A stretch of DNA of 64,000 nucleotides. It comes from Haematobia irritans. Taxonomy: Eukaryota; Arthropoda; Insecta; Diptera; Muscidae. Below, in pieces: positions 1-10,414 of this stretch. The stretch's first letter is position 1. Every line of letters starts with the position of its first letter. A program made the position numbers and the translations under genes. The stretch is taken from the NCBI RefSeq assembly GCF_050003625.1, contig NC_134399.1, positions 35,542,671 through 35,606,670 of the forward strand. The letters are read 5' to 3'. Below the pieces are notes generated by a model. The model was given only the letters and a program-made list of their open reading frames with translations, was not told the origin of the DNA and did no database searches.

Positions 1-189
1 TTATATTCGTCAGAAAGTTAAAAGTTTAAAAGAAGGCTGTTACTACTTGTTCTCTCTCTCTCTTCCTCTTTAGAAGGAGAGATAAAAATAAATTGGTCCA
101 AAAAATTTTTAAATTTTAAATTCGGTCCGATCGTTCCACCAAATGGAATTTAGTTGATATTTTCATCAAATTGGTCATTTTTTTAAGTT
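1..189. other. AT-rich flank, no gene seen
   Basis: Short AT-rich stretch with a CT microsatellite near 49-64. It leads into the 29-bp minisatellite. No feature is supported. Confidence 0.6.
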
Positions 190-1840
190 TTTCTATAGAA
201 ATGCAATTCGCACACAATTTTCTATAGAAATAAAATTCGCATATAATTTTCTATAGAAATAAAAATTTGGCAAAATTCTCAATGGAAATAGGTTAGGTTA
301 GGTTATGTGGCAGCCCGATGTATCAGGCTCACTTAGACTATTCAGTCCATTGTGATACCACAGTGGTGAACTTCTCTCTTATCACTTATGCTGCCCGATT
401 CCATGTTAAACTCAATGACAAGGGACCTCCTTTTTATAGCCGAGTCCGAACGGCGTTCCACATTCCAGTGAAACCACTTAGAGAAGCTTTGAAACCCTCA
501 GAAATGTCACCAGCATTACTGAGGTGGGATAATCCACCGCTGAAAAACTTTTTGGTGTTCGGTCGTAGCAGGAATCGAGACCACGACCTTGTGTATTCAA
601 GGCGGGCATGCTAACCATTGCACCACGGTGGCTCCCCTCAATGGAAATAACATTATGACAAAATTTTTCAATAGAAATAAAATTTTAACAAATTTTTCAA
701 TAGATATAAAATTTTAATAAATTTTACAATAGAAATAAAATTTTGACAAAATTTTCTAAAGAAATAAAATTTTAACAAAATTTTCTAAAGAAATAAAATT
801 TTGACAAAATTTTCTTAAGAAATAAAATTTTAACAAAATTTTCTAAAGAAATAAAATTTTGAAAAAATTTTCTATTGAAATAAAATTTTGACAAAATTTT
901 CTATAGAAATATAATTTTGACAAAATTTTCTATAGAAATAAAATTTTGATGCAATTTTTTATAGAAATTTTTTACAAAATTTTGTAGAGAAATAAAATTT
1001 TGAAAAATATTTTCTATAGAAATAAAATCTTGAGAAAATTTTATATAGAATTATATAGAATAGAATTTTGTCAAAATTTTATTCCTATGGAAAATTTTGT
1101 CCAAATTTCTATAGAAATTTTTCTCAAAATTTTCTATTGAAAAATGTTGTCAAAAATTTATTTCCATAGAGAAAAGTTTTATTTCAATAGAAAATTTTGT
1201 CGAAATTTTATTTCTATAGAAAATTTTGTCAAAATATTATTTCTATAGAATTTTTTTTCAAAATTTTATTTCTATAGAAAATTTTGAAAAAAATTTCTTA
1301 GGAATAAAATTTTTACAAACTTGTCTATAGAAATAAAATTTTGAGAAAATTTTCTATAGAAATAAAATCTTGAGAAAATTTTCTATAGAAGTAAAATTTT
1401 GAAAAAAAAAATTATATAGAAATAAAATTTGTATAGAAATTTTCCTATAGAAATAAAATTTTGAACAAAATATATAGTAAGAAAATTCGGACAATATTTT
1501 CTATAGAAATAAAATGTTCACAAAATTTTTTATAGAAATAAAATTTGGAGAAAATTGTCTATAGAAATTAAATTTTGAGAAAAGTTTTTATTGTAATAAA
1601 ATTTTGAGAAAATTTTCTGTAGAAATAATAGAAATAAGACTTTGACAACTTTTTTTTATAGAAAAAGAAATTTTCAATAAAAATAAAATATTGACAAAAT
1701 TTTCTATAGAAATTAAATTTTGGCAAAATTTTCTATAGAAATAAAAGAAAAAATAAAAGTTTGAGAAAAAATTGGGCGAAATTTTATAGAGAAATATAAA
1801 AATAAAATGTTGACAAAATTTTGTGTAGAAATTAAATTTT
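190..1840. repeat. 29-bp AT-rich minisatellite array (array 1), with an internal inversion
   Basis: Degenerate tandem array of a 29-bp unit made of two palindromic modules, TTTCTATAGAAA and AAAATTTTGACAAAATTTT, joined by short linkers. Units read in the plus sense from about 190 to 1070, in the reverse sense (TTTTGTCAAAATTTTATTTC) from about 1070 to 1290, and in the plus sense again to about 1840. The block is interrupted by a SINE at 291-636. Copies are diverged by point changes and small indels. The same unit recurs across the window and inside the DINE-like elements. Confidence 0.93.
278..649 (-). mobile_element. tRNA-derived SINE, full length, with 13-bp TSD
   Basis: Full-length SINE (body 291-636) in reverse orientation, inside array 1. 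Read on the minus strand it starts with a tRNA-like head (GGGAGCCACCGTGGTGCAAT, A-box-like TGGTGCAATGG and B box). It continues through a roughly 200-bp body with the GGCTATAAAAAGGAGG motif and ends in CACATAACCTAACCTAACC. A perfect 13-bp target-site duplication, CTCAATGGAAATA, lies at 278-290 and 637-649, as expected for LINE-type target-primed integration. The reading frame at 318-614 is just SINE sequence and not a gene. The B box carries a small change (TCGAGACC), so transcription competence is uncertain. Confidence 0.95.
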
Positions 1841-1919
1841 TCACAAATTTGTAGTTTTTATATTTGATACATTTTAGTCCATTTTTTGTCAAAGGATCGT
1901 GACTAAAATGTGTCACCAA

Positions 1920-2455
1920 GAACTTAAATTTGGGGAACGATTTTCTTGGGAATCGGCTTATTGACTGACGTGCATAATTTTTTCTATGATTGATAATGTA
2001 TATTGATATCATGTACTACGGATAAAACTTTCTAGCTAATATTTCACTTGAAAATCACTACAGTTATAAGGTAATCTTTTCTCGATTTTAAGATCAATGT
2101 CCTTTGATAGTACTCCAAAACCCACTTATCCATCCAATCTGGAGCCATCGTGTCAGAAGTCTAAATAACTTCTTTCCCTCGGGATTAGAACTTAAATTTG
2201 GGGAACGATTTTCTTGGGAATCGGCTTATTGACTGACGTGCATAATTTTTTCTATGATTGATAATGTATATTGATATCATGTACTACGGATAAAACTTTC
2301 TAGCTAATATTTCACTTGAAAATCACTACAGTTATAAGGTAATCTTTTCTCGATTTTAAGATCAATGTCCTTTGATAGTACTCCAAAACCCACTTATCCA
2401 TCCAATCTGGAGCCATCGTGTCAGAAGTCTAAATAACTTCTTTCCCTCGGGATTA
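1920..2455. repeat. Perfect 268-bp tandem duplication
   Basis: Bases 1920-2187 and 2188-2455 look identical by eye. They begin GAACTTAAATTTGGGGAACG and end CTTTCCCTCGGGATTA. The sequence is not obviously related to other repeats here. Absence of divergence means either a very recent duplication or an assembly artefact. Confidence 0.9.
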
Positions 2456-3270
2456 GTGTTTCAAATTTCTTGATCTTTTATTTTTTTAACATTATTTTTT
2501 TTTTACATTAAAAAAATTAAAATATAGTAACGATGGACTTTTTTAGTGTCTAGGGAAAAATAAGCTACTGTACTTTCAGTATTTATTTTAGGACACTCTA
2601 TTGTCTATGCGCCATATAACAGATGCATATTTCCATGAGTGGATTCCCCTTTTCACAAAGTGCCTATGCGCTTTAGCCTATGCCAATATAAAAATGCTTG
2701 GGCCTTATAAAACTGTATTGCGAATGGATTTTTTGTTTTACATTTTTTTTAATTTCTCCCAGTTTTGTTTTAGTCGTTTTGTGTTTTTGCTCCCCACTTT
2801 TACTTATTTTAAGTTTCTTTTCGTTTTTGTTTGGTTTTTTTTTTGCTTTCGCATGAACAAGTGCATCCAACCAACAGCACTAATTCACTTTGGTGTTTCC
2901 TTAGCTGCACTGACACACTGTAGGTGAAGGAGTATTGCCTGTATGGCCTTATGGTTCGCCCCTCCCCCTCTACCCAACAGTTTGGTTGATGTTTGCCAAT
3001 GTTGAGGTTTGCTTTGCCATTTTGTTTCATGCAATTGTTATTGTTGTTAGTGTAGGCTACTCTGGTGTGGTGTTTCACACTTTCACACAGTCCACTCAGG
3101 GGTGTTAACAAAAAAGCAAGCAAGCTAACAAGGAAGTGAATACTACCTATACTACTCTTAGGCTTCCATGCATTTTTTTTTTTGTTTTTTTTTTTGCAAT
3201 CGTTTGCTCTTTGTGGCATATGAAAGAGAAGAAGTCATTGAAGTCATAATATATGGAACCATTTACCGTT
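2456..3270. other. No gene seen; T-rich low-complexity intergenic or intronic DNA
   Basis: T-rich stretch with homopolymer runs (about 2738-2850 and 3170-3195). Open frames of 60-136 codons on both strands are lysine- or phenylalanine-rich and overlap one another, so I treat them as chance. No domain is recognised. Confidence 0.6.
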
Positions 3271-3517
3271 ACACTCTTGAAAAAAGTGAGACAATTTTAT
3301 TGCTCGATATAGAATTTCACCAAGGAGGCTCCTTCACTTTGAAAAAAATATATCAACAAAATTTTTCCATTTAACAATCGATTTAAACTGAAAGCTTAAC
3401 CAATTAACAAATTAAGTGATATAATTATTAATTTTGAGAAACTTAAACAATAAAATAAATTGAAGAAATTATGGTATTGATGACGTAAATATTATATATC
3501 TCAATTAACATTATTAT

Positions 3518-4313
3518 ATACTCAGACAGTCAACCTGCAATAAAATCCTTGGACTCTGTGTTCCTCAACTCGAAAACGGCCATCGACTGCCGCAAATCTC
3601 ACAATGAGATGGCTGAGCATCACAATATTCACCTAATAAGGGTGCCTGGCCATAGGAACATACCGGGGAACTGCGAAGCAGATGAGCTAGCAAGGCAGGA
3701 ACTACCTTACATAATCCAGGGGAACTAGAATCTGTTGGTATGTCTCTGGCTACCTGCAAGCTCTTGCTGCGTGAGAAGGCTGTCATGATGGCAAATGTTC
3801 GATGGGAGAATTGCAAGGGTTGTAACGACACCAAGCAAATATGGCCCCATTTAAACTTAAACCGCACACTAGATATGCTAGTGTTCTCGAGACGCCAGAC
3901 CTTATATCTGCTATAACGGGTCGCTGCCTGATAGACGATTTTGCAAAAACTATTGGTGCGAAGTATAATGAATGAGCTGTCATGATGCGGAGGAAAAGGA
4001 ATCAATAAAACACCTCTTGTGTGAATGTCCTGCATTTTGTGTAAGGCGTAAGCAAATTTTAGGGGCATATAGCTTCAGATTACTGGCGGACCTGGAAAAC
4101 GTTAACTTAAGCAGTCTGCTAATGTTTTTGGAACAATCTGGTTGGTTCAACAGAGGAAAATAATCGAGATGGTTCAGCGGTTAAAACTAGAAGTGCCCAG
4201 ATGTAATATGTACTTTTAGTTAATGTGGTATCACAATGGACTGAATAGTCTAAGTGAGCCTGAATCATAATCGGGCAGCCACTTTAACCTGACCTGACCT
4301 GACCTAACCTAAC
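3518..4313 (+). pseudogene. 3' end of an I-like (RNase H-bearing) LINE, decayed
   Basis: Truncated non-LTR retrotransposon ORF2 C-terminus. In the plus sense, 3522 onward reads SDSQPAIKSL, the RNase H strand carrying a catalytic Asp. VPGH follows at 3642 and GNCEADELAR near 3670-3695, a classic RNase H C-terminal signature. After at least two frameshifts and in-frame stops, 3972-4160 gives a Cys/His finger (CH...IKHLLCECPA) and a C-terminal tail ending near 4161. RNase H downstream of the reverse transcriptase is typical of the I superfamily (I, Loa and related clades). The 3' UTR at 4225-4313 (TATCACAATGGACTGAATAG ... CCTGACCTAACC) matches the 3' end of the SINEs in this window. It is 5'-truncated, lacks RT and endonuclease, and is not functional. 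Confidence 0.88.
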
Positions 4314-4318
4314 ATTTT

Positions 4319-4675
4319 ATGTAAATACAAAACAGAAAAATTAAATAAAAAAATCCTACATTTTAATTATATAAAGAAAATCAATTAAATTTCTTATTGA
4401 ATCAGTGAAAAAAATTAAGAAATAAAATATAAAATATTAATTATCTCAATTAACATTTTAATTAAATACGTAAGTTAATTGTATGAATACTTATACCACA
4501 TTCAAAAAATATATCACCAAAATATTTCCAATTAAAACTTGGTGGAACATGAAAACTTAATAAATTTAAAAAATTAAGTGACCCACTTATTAATTATATT
4601 AAATAAAAATGAGAAAAATATTAATTTTCTCAATTAATATTTTAATCAAATAAAAAAACTACCAAAAAAAAATAT
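4319..4675. repeat. AT-rich degenerate repeat, no gene
   Basis: Recurrent TCAATTAACATTTTAATTAA-like motif separated by A-rich linkers. It continues the composition seen before the LINE fragment at 3380-3515. Nothing coding is seen. Confidence 0.6.
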
Positions 4676-7130
4676 TATTATTATATCAATTAATTATTAT
4701 TATATCAATTATCTTAATTAACATTTTAATTTAAATATAAATTTAATAGTAAATTAAATTACATAGTAATTAAGTAGTAGTTATCCCAATTACCATTTTA
4801 ATTAAATAAAAAACATAAACAAATTCAAAATTAATTGAAAATGATTGAAAATTTTGACGTTTTAAATTCAAATCTAATTATTCCAAATAACATTCCAGCA
4901 AAAAAAATTGGAAGTTGTGCTAAAGGCACAACATTAAATCCCCTTCCAAAAATGTCCTCCTAAAGATGTCTTTTATTTTAACTACAAAGGAAGTTCTTTT
5001 AACAATTAATTAATTTAAAAAATAAAATGAAATAAAATAAAATACAAAATTTTAATTATCCCAATTACCATTTTAATCAAATAAAAAAAATTTAAAACAA
5101 TAAAAAATTAATTGAAAGGGATTGAAAATGTTGATATTTTTAATTTAAATATAATAATCCCAAATTACACCGCAGCAAAACAATTTTTTAAGTTTTTTTA
5201 TAGGTACAACTTTATTATTATATTAATTATCTTAATTAACATTTTAATTTAAATGTAAATTTAATAGTAAATTAAATTAAATAGTAATTAAATAGTAGTT
5301 ATCTCAATTAACAGTTTAATTATATTATTATTATATCAATTAATTATTATTATATCAATTATCTTAATTAACATTTTAATTTAAATATAAATTTAATAGT
5401 AAATTAAATTACATAGTAATTAAGTAGTAGTTATCCCAATTACCATTTTAATTAAATAAAAAACATAAACAAATTCAAAATTAATTGAAAATGATTGAAA
5501 ATTTTGACGTTTTAAATTCAAATCTAATTATTCCAAATAACATTCCAGCAAAAAAAATTGGAAGTTGTGCTAAAGGCACAACATTAAATCCCCTTCCAAA
5601 AATGTCCTCCTAAAGATGTCTTTTATTTTAACTACAAAGGAAGTTCTTTTAACAATTAATTAATTTAAAAAATAAAATGAAATAAAATAAAATACAAAAT
5701 TTTAATTATCCCAATTACCATTTTAATCAAATAAAAAAAAATTTAAAACAATAAAAAATTAATTGAAAGGGATTGAAAATGTTGATATTTTTAATTTAAA
5801 TATAATAATCCCAAATTACACCGCAGCAAAACAAATTTTTAAGTTTTTTTTATAGGTACAACTTTATTATTATATTAATTATCTTAATTAGCATTTTAAT
5901 TTAAATATAAATTCAATAGTAAATTAAATTAAATAGTAATTAAATAGTAGTTATCCCAATTAACAGTTTAATTAAAAACAAAAAATAATTTTAAAAATAA
6001 AATTAAAAAAAAGAATAAAAAAAATTATTATCCCAATTACTATTTTAATTAAATAAAAAACATAAACAATTTCAAAATTAATTGAAAATTATTGAAAATT
6101 TTGACGTTTTTAATTCAAATCTAATTATTCCAAATAACATTCCAGCAAAAAAAAATTGGAAGTTGTGCTAAAGGCACAACATTAAATCCCCTTCCAAAAA
6201 TGTCCTCTTAAAGATGCCTTTTATTTTAACTACAAAGGAAGTTCTTTGAACAATTAATTAATTTAAAAAATAAAACGAAATAAAATAAAATACAAAGTTT
6301 TAATTATCCCAATTACTATTTTAATCAAACAAAAAAAATTTAAAACAATAAAAAATTAATTGAAAGGGATTGAAAATGTTTATATTTTAAATTTAAATAT
6401 AATAATCCCAAATTACACCGCAGCAAAAACAAATTTTAAGTTTTTTTATAGTTACAACTTTATTATTATATTAATTATCATAATTAACATTTTAATTTAA
6501 GTATAAATTTAATAGTAAATTAAATAAAATAGTAATTAAATAGTAGTTATCCCAATCAACAGTTTAATTAAAAACAAAAAATAATTTTAAAAATAAAATT
6601 AAAAAAAAAATAAAAAAATTATTATCCCAATTACTATTTTAATTAAATAAAAAACATAAACAATTTCAAAATTAATTGAAAATGATTGAAAATTTTGACG
6701 TTTTTAATTCAAATCTAATTATTCCAAATAACATTCCAGCAAAAAAAAAATTGGAAGTTGTGCTAAAGACACAACATTAAAACCCCTTCCAAAAATGTCC
6801 TCCTAAAGATGTCTTTTATTTTAACTACAAACGAAGTTCTTTTGACAGTTATTTAAAAGCAAAAAATAATTTTAAAAATGAAATGAAATAAAATAAAATA
6901 CAAAATTTTAATTATCCCAATTACCATTTTAATCAAATAACAAAAAATTAAAACAATAAAAAATTAATTGAAAGGGATCGAAAATGTTGATATTTTTAAA
7001 TTAAATATAATAATCCCAAATTACGCCGCAGCAAAAAAAATTTTAAGTTTTTTTATAGGTACAACTTTAAACCCACTTCCAAAAATTTCCTTCCAAAGAT
7101 GTCCTTTATTTTAACTACAAAGGAAATTCT
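4676..7130. repeat. Higher-order tandem repeat (590-660 bp units) containing amplified MITE 5' ends
   Basis: Four tandem copies aligned on the motif TTGGAAGTTGTGCTAAAG begin at 4908, 5568, 6156 and 6751, giving spacings of 660, 588 and 595 bp. The first two copies are nearly identical. Each unit contains two related halves, one beginning CCAGCAAAAAAAATTGGAAG and one beginning CGCAGCAAAACA, joined by AT-rich CAATTAACATTTTAATT linkers. The halves match the 5' portion of the CCCAGC-ended MITE found intact at 29749-30385. A short direct repeat (TTATTATTATATCAATTAAT near 4676 and 5336) marks a probable unequal-exchange junction. Confidence 0.85.
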
Positions 7131-7912
7131 TTTGATATTTAATATTTTCGAAGGATAATTTTAACTTTGTTTACGTCAAATAGGTTAAAAACAGTGTAAC
7201 AATTAATAATGGTACAAATTATTTAAATTTTGTCGAAAAAATGCTAAACAATATTTTTTGGAAAACTTGGAATTTTTGAAAATATTTGAGTTTTAACGTT
7301 TCAGCGTTAGAATGCATTAGAAATCATAAAAAATTAGTTATTTGGCACAATATCACAACATTTTTGAATTTACATCCAAAACAAAAAATTTGGATCACCT
7401 CTTAAGAATTGATGCAGGTTAGGTTATCACAATGGACTGAATAATCTAAGTGAGCCTGAATCGTAATCGGGCTGCCACTTTATCCTAGGTTAGGTGGCAG
7501 CCCGATGTATCAGGCTCACTTAGACTATTCAGTCCATTGTGATACCACATTGTTGAACTTCTCTCTTATCACTGAGTGCTGCCCGATTCCCTGTTAAGCT
7601 CAATGACAAGGGACCTCCTTTTTATAGCCGAGTCCGAACGGCGTTCCACATTGCAGTGAAACCACTTAGAGAAGTTTTGAAACCCTCAGAAATGTCACCA
7701 GCATTACTGAGGTGGGATAATCCACCGCTGAAAAACTTTTTGGTGTTCGGTCGAAGCAGGAATCGAACCCACGACCTTGTGTATGTGTGGGTTCATTTCA
7801 TTTCATTGGACATCCATGTTAAATTCATTACAAGTCCACGTTAAATTCATCGCTTCTGCGCCAAATTTTACGCCACTTCTGGAACTGTTTTGGCGACACT
7901 TTCTTTGCTGGG
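7026..7912 (+). mobile_element. CCCAGC-ended MITE, older copy, interrupted by SINE pieces
   Basis: Begins CGCAGCAAAAAAAATTTTAA and ends TTTCTTTGCTGGG, matching the ends of the 29749-30385 element. Internal blocks also align in order: GGTTAAAAACAG, GGTACAAATTATTT, TTTTGTCGAAAAAATGC, TTTACATCCAAAACA, then TTAAATTCATCGCTTCTGCG. Two SINE-derived segments (7416-7784) are inserted between the last two. The 5' end is directly continuous with the tandem units upstream, which look like amplified copies of the same half. Confidence 0.8.
7416..7784 (-). mobile_element. SINE insertion with a head-to-head 3'-tail fragment
   Basis: 7424-7477 is a short plus-sense SINE/LINE 3' tail (TATCACAATGGACTGAATAA ... 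GGGCTGCCAC). It is followed at once by a reverse SINE at 7478-7784 that stops within the tRNA-like head at CACGACCTTGTGTATG. The junction is two tails abutting, TATCCTAGGTTAGG. The frame at 7656-7844 is SINE-derived and not a gene. No clear TSD is seen. Confidence 0.85.
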
Positions 7913-8559
7913 ATTTTAATTTAATACTCCTAATTAACATTTAATTAACTACAAAAAATAAAATAAAAAATATTAATTACATCAATTAAGACTTTAAATA
8001 AATAAAAAAATAGCAAATATTAATAATCCCAATGAACACTTTAAAATAAATAAATAAATAAATAAAAATAATTGAAAAGGACTGAAAAAGGACGTTTATA
8101 AGTCAAATATTAATTATCCTAATTAATATTTTGATTAAATGGGAAAAAGTTAAATTAATTATATTAATTACCCCAATTAACATTCTAAATAAAAACTTAA
8201 AATTTTCCCAATTATTATTTAAATGAACAAAAAAAAATTACAAACCAAAATAAAAATTGTGCCAATTAACATTTTATTTAAATCAAAAAAATAAGAAAAT
8301 AATTTAATTTATTAATATTTTACTTAAATTCAAAAATATAAAAATATTAATTATCCAGATAAAGATTATAAGTAAATAAAAAAATATAACATAAAAATAA
8401 ATGATTAAAAAATTATGTACAACTAAATGATTGTTTATCTCACTTAAAAAATTTACTCTTTTGATCAAAATCTAATAAATTTTTAATTGCATTAATTAAA
8501 AGTGACATTTTGAAAACTGCTTATAAAAACGAAAACATTTAAGTCTTTTTTAATAGGCA
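7913..8559. repeat. AT-rich degenerate repeat, no gene
   Basis: Again composed of ATTATCCCAATTAACATTTT-like motifs with A-rich linkers, including an AAAT microsatellite near 8041-8070. No coding potential. Confidence 0.6.
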
Positions 8560-8856
8560 TTTTTCTTTGAGTGTCTGATTTCAAAATGTCAAACATATGT
8601 TAACATCTTTCTGTAAAACAATATCATGGACAATCCGTGATATGCATTTCATTGTATGGCAAAATTGGGGAAAATGATCGGGACAAAAAAAGGTGTTAAA
8701 CGAACATTTAAAATTAATTTGACACCCATATTGATTTATCATGGGACATTTTCGGAGCAGGCATAGTTAACACGTTAAATTATATGCCTATTTCCTAGAG
8801 AGTAGAGTGTACAGGATGGCTGATATGTAATGCAACAAATTAAAGCGCTATATTTG

Positions 8857-10414
8857 TATACCCTGCACCATAGGATGGGAGGTTTATTCACTTTGTCATT
8901 CCGTTTGTAACACATCGAAATATTGTTCTAAGACCCCATAAAGTATATATATTCTGGGTCGTAGTGAAATTCTGAGTCGATCTAAGCATGTCCGTCCGTC
9001 CGTCTATTGAAATCACGCTAACTTCCGAACGAAACAAGCTATCGACTTGAAACTTGGCACAAGTAGTTTTTATTGATGTAGGTCGGATGGTATAGCAATT
9101 GGGCCATATCGGACCACTTTTAGGTTAGGTGGCAGCCCGATGTATCAGGCTCACTTAGACTATTCAGTCCATTGTGATACCACATTGGTGAACTTGTCTC
9201 TTATCACTGAGGGCTGCCCGATTCCATATTAAGCTCAATGAGAAGGGACCTCCTTTTTATAGCCGAGTCCGAACGGCGTTCCACATTGTAGTGAAACCAC
9301 TTAGAGAAGCTTTGAAACCCTCAGAAATGTCACCAGCATTACTGAAAAACTGAGCGCTGAAAAATTTTTGGTGTCCGCTGAAAAATTTTTGGAGCCACCG
9401 TGGTGCTAACCATTGCACCACGGTGGCTCCCCCATATAAACCGACCCCCAGATTTGACTTGCGGAGCCTCTTAAAGAAGCAAATTTCATCCTATCCGGTT
9501 GAAATTTGGTACGTGGTATTAGTCCACATCGGCCTAGAATTATATATGTCCCCCTTATAAACCCAGATTTGACTTCCGGAGCATCTTCCGCTTGAAATTT
9601 GGTACATGGTGTTGGTATATGGTCTCTACCAACCATGCCAAAATTGGTCCATATCGGTCCATAATTATATATAGCTCCCATATAAGCCGATCCCCAGATT
9701 TGAACTCCGGAGCCTCTTGGAAGAGCAAAATTCATCCGATTCGGTTGAAATTTGGTACGTCGCGTACGTATATGGTCTCTAATAACCATACAAAAATTGG
9801 TCCATATCGGTCCATAATTATATATTGCTCCCATATGAAACGATCACCAGATTTAAACTCCGGAGCCTCTTGGAGGAGCAAAATTCATCCAATTTGGTTG
9901 AAATTTGCTACTTTGTGCTAGTATGTGGCCGCTTTGGCATGGTTGTTGCCAAAATTTGTTCATATCGGTCTATAGTTATATATAACCCCTTGATAAACAT
10001 ATCCTCAATCACACAAAAATTGGTCCATATCGGTTCTTAATTGTATATTTAGAAATACAATTTTGATAAATTTTTCTATATAAATAAAATTTTGACAAAT
10101 TTTTCTATAGAAATAAAATTTTGACAAATTTTTCTATAGAAATAAAATTTTGACAAAATTTTCTATAGAAATAAAATTTTTACAAAATTTTCTATAGAAA
10201 TAAAATTTTTACAAAATTTTCTATAGAAACAAATTTTGATAAAAATGTTCTATAGAAGTAAAATTTTGATAAAAATTTTCTATAGAAATAAAATTTTGAC
10301 AAACTTTTCTATAGAAATAAAATTTCTAGAAAATTTTCTATAGAAATAAAATTTTAACAAATTTTTCTTTAAAAATAAAATTTTGAACAAATTTTTTATA
10401 GAAATACATTTTTC
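8857..10414 (+). mobile_element. DINE-1-like (helentron-associated) element, copy 1, 3'-truncated
   Basis: Begins TATACCCTGCACCATAGGAT and carries the conserved core: (TA)n in AAGTATATATATTC, then GAGTCGATCT and the GTCC tetranucleotide run TCCGTCCGTCCGTC near 8989-9004. This TA plus GTCY arrangement is that of dipteran mini-me/DINE-1 elements. After a SINE insertion at 9122-9431, about four 153-bp tandem units (to about 10040) run into the 29-bp repeat at 10044-10414. The 3' hairpin end found in copies 2-4 is missing. Confidence 0.87.
9122..9431 (-). mobile_element. SINE, rearranged, inside DINE-like copy 1
   Basis: Reverse-strand SINE (AGGTTAGGTGGCAGCCCGAT ... CCACGGTGGCTCCC). The head is rearranged. 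A stretch near 9340-9390 repeats GCTGAAAAATTTTTGG and the GGAGCCACCGTGGTG head occurs in both orientations, giving a short inverted end at 9393-9431. Most of the B-box region is missing. No clean TSD. Confidence 0.85.

Larger units (their letters stand above)
3272..8573. mobile_element. Candidate giant non-autonomous TIR element (nested, tentative)
   Basis: Candidate terminal inverted repeats CACTCTTGAAAAAA at 3272-3285 and CACTCAAAGAAAAA (reverse complement of 8560-8573). The left flank is TA, but the right flank is TC, so a TA target duplication is not intact. Between them almost everything is AT-rich and built of a recurring motif resembling CAATTAACATTTTAATTAAA, plus nested insertions: a LINE 3' end, amplified MITE halves and SINE pieces. 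The ends resemble those of the better-supported TA-target element at 53898-55479. It could equally be two unrelated short matches around an AT-rich satellite. Confidence 0.4.
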
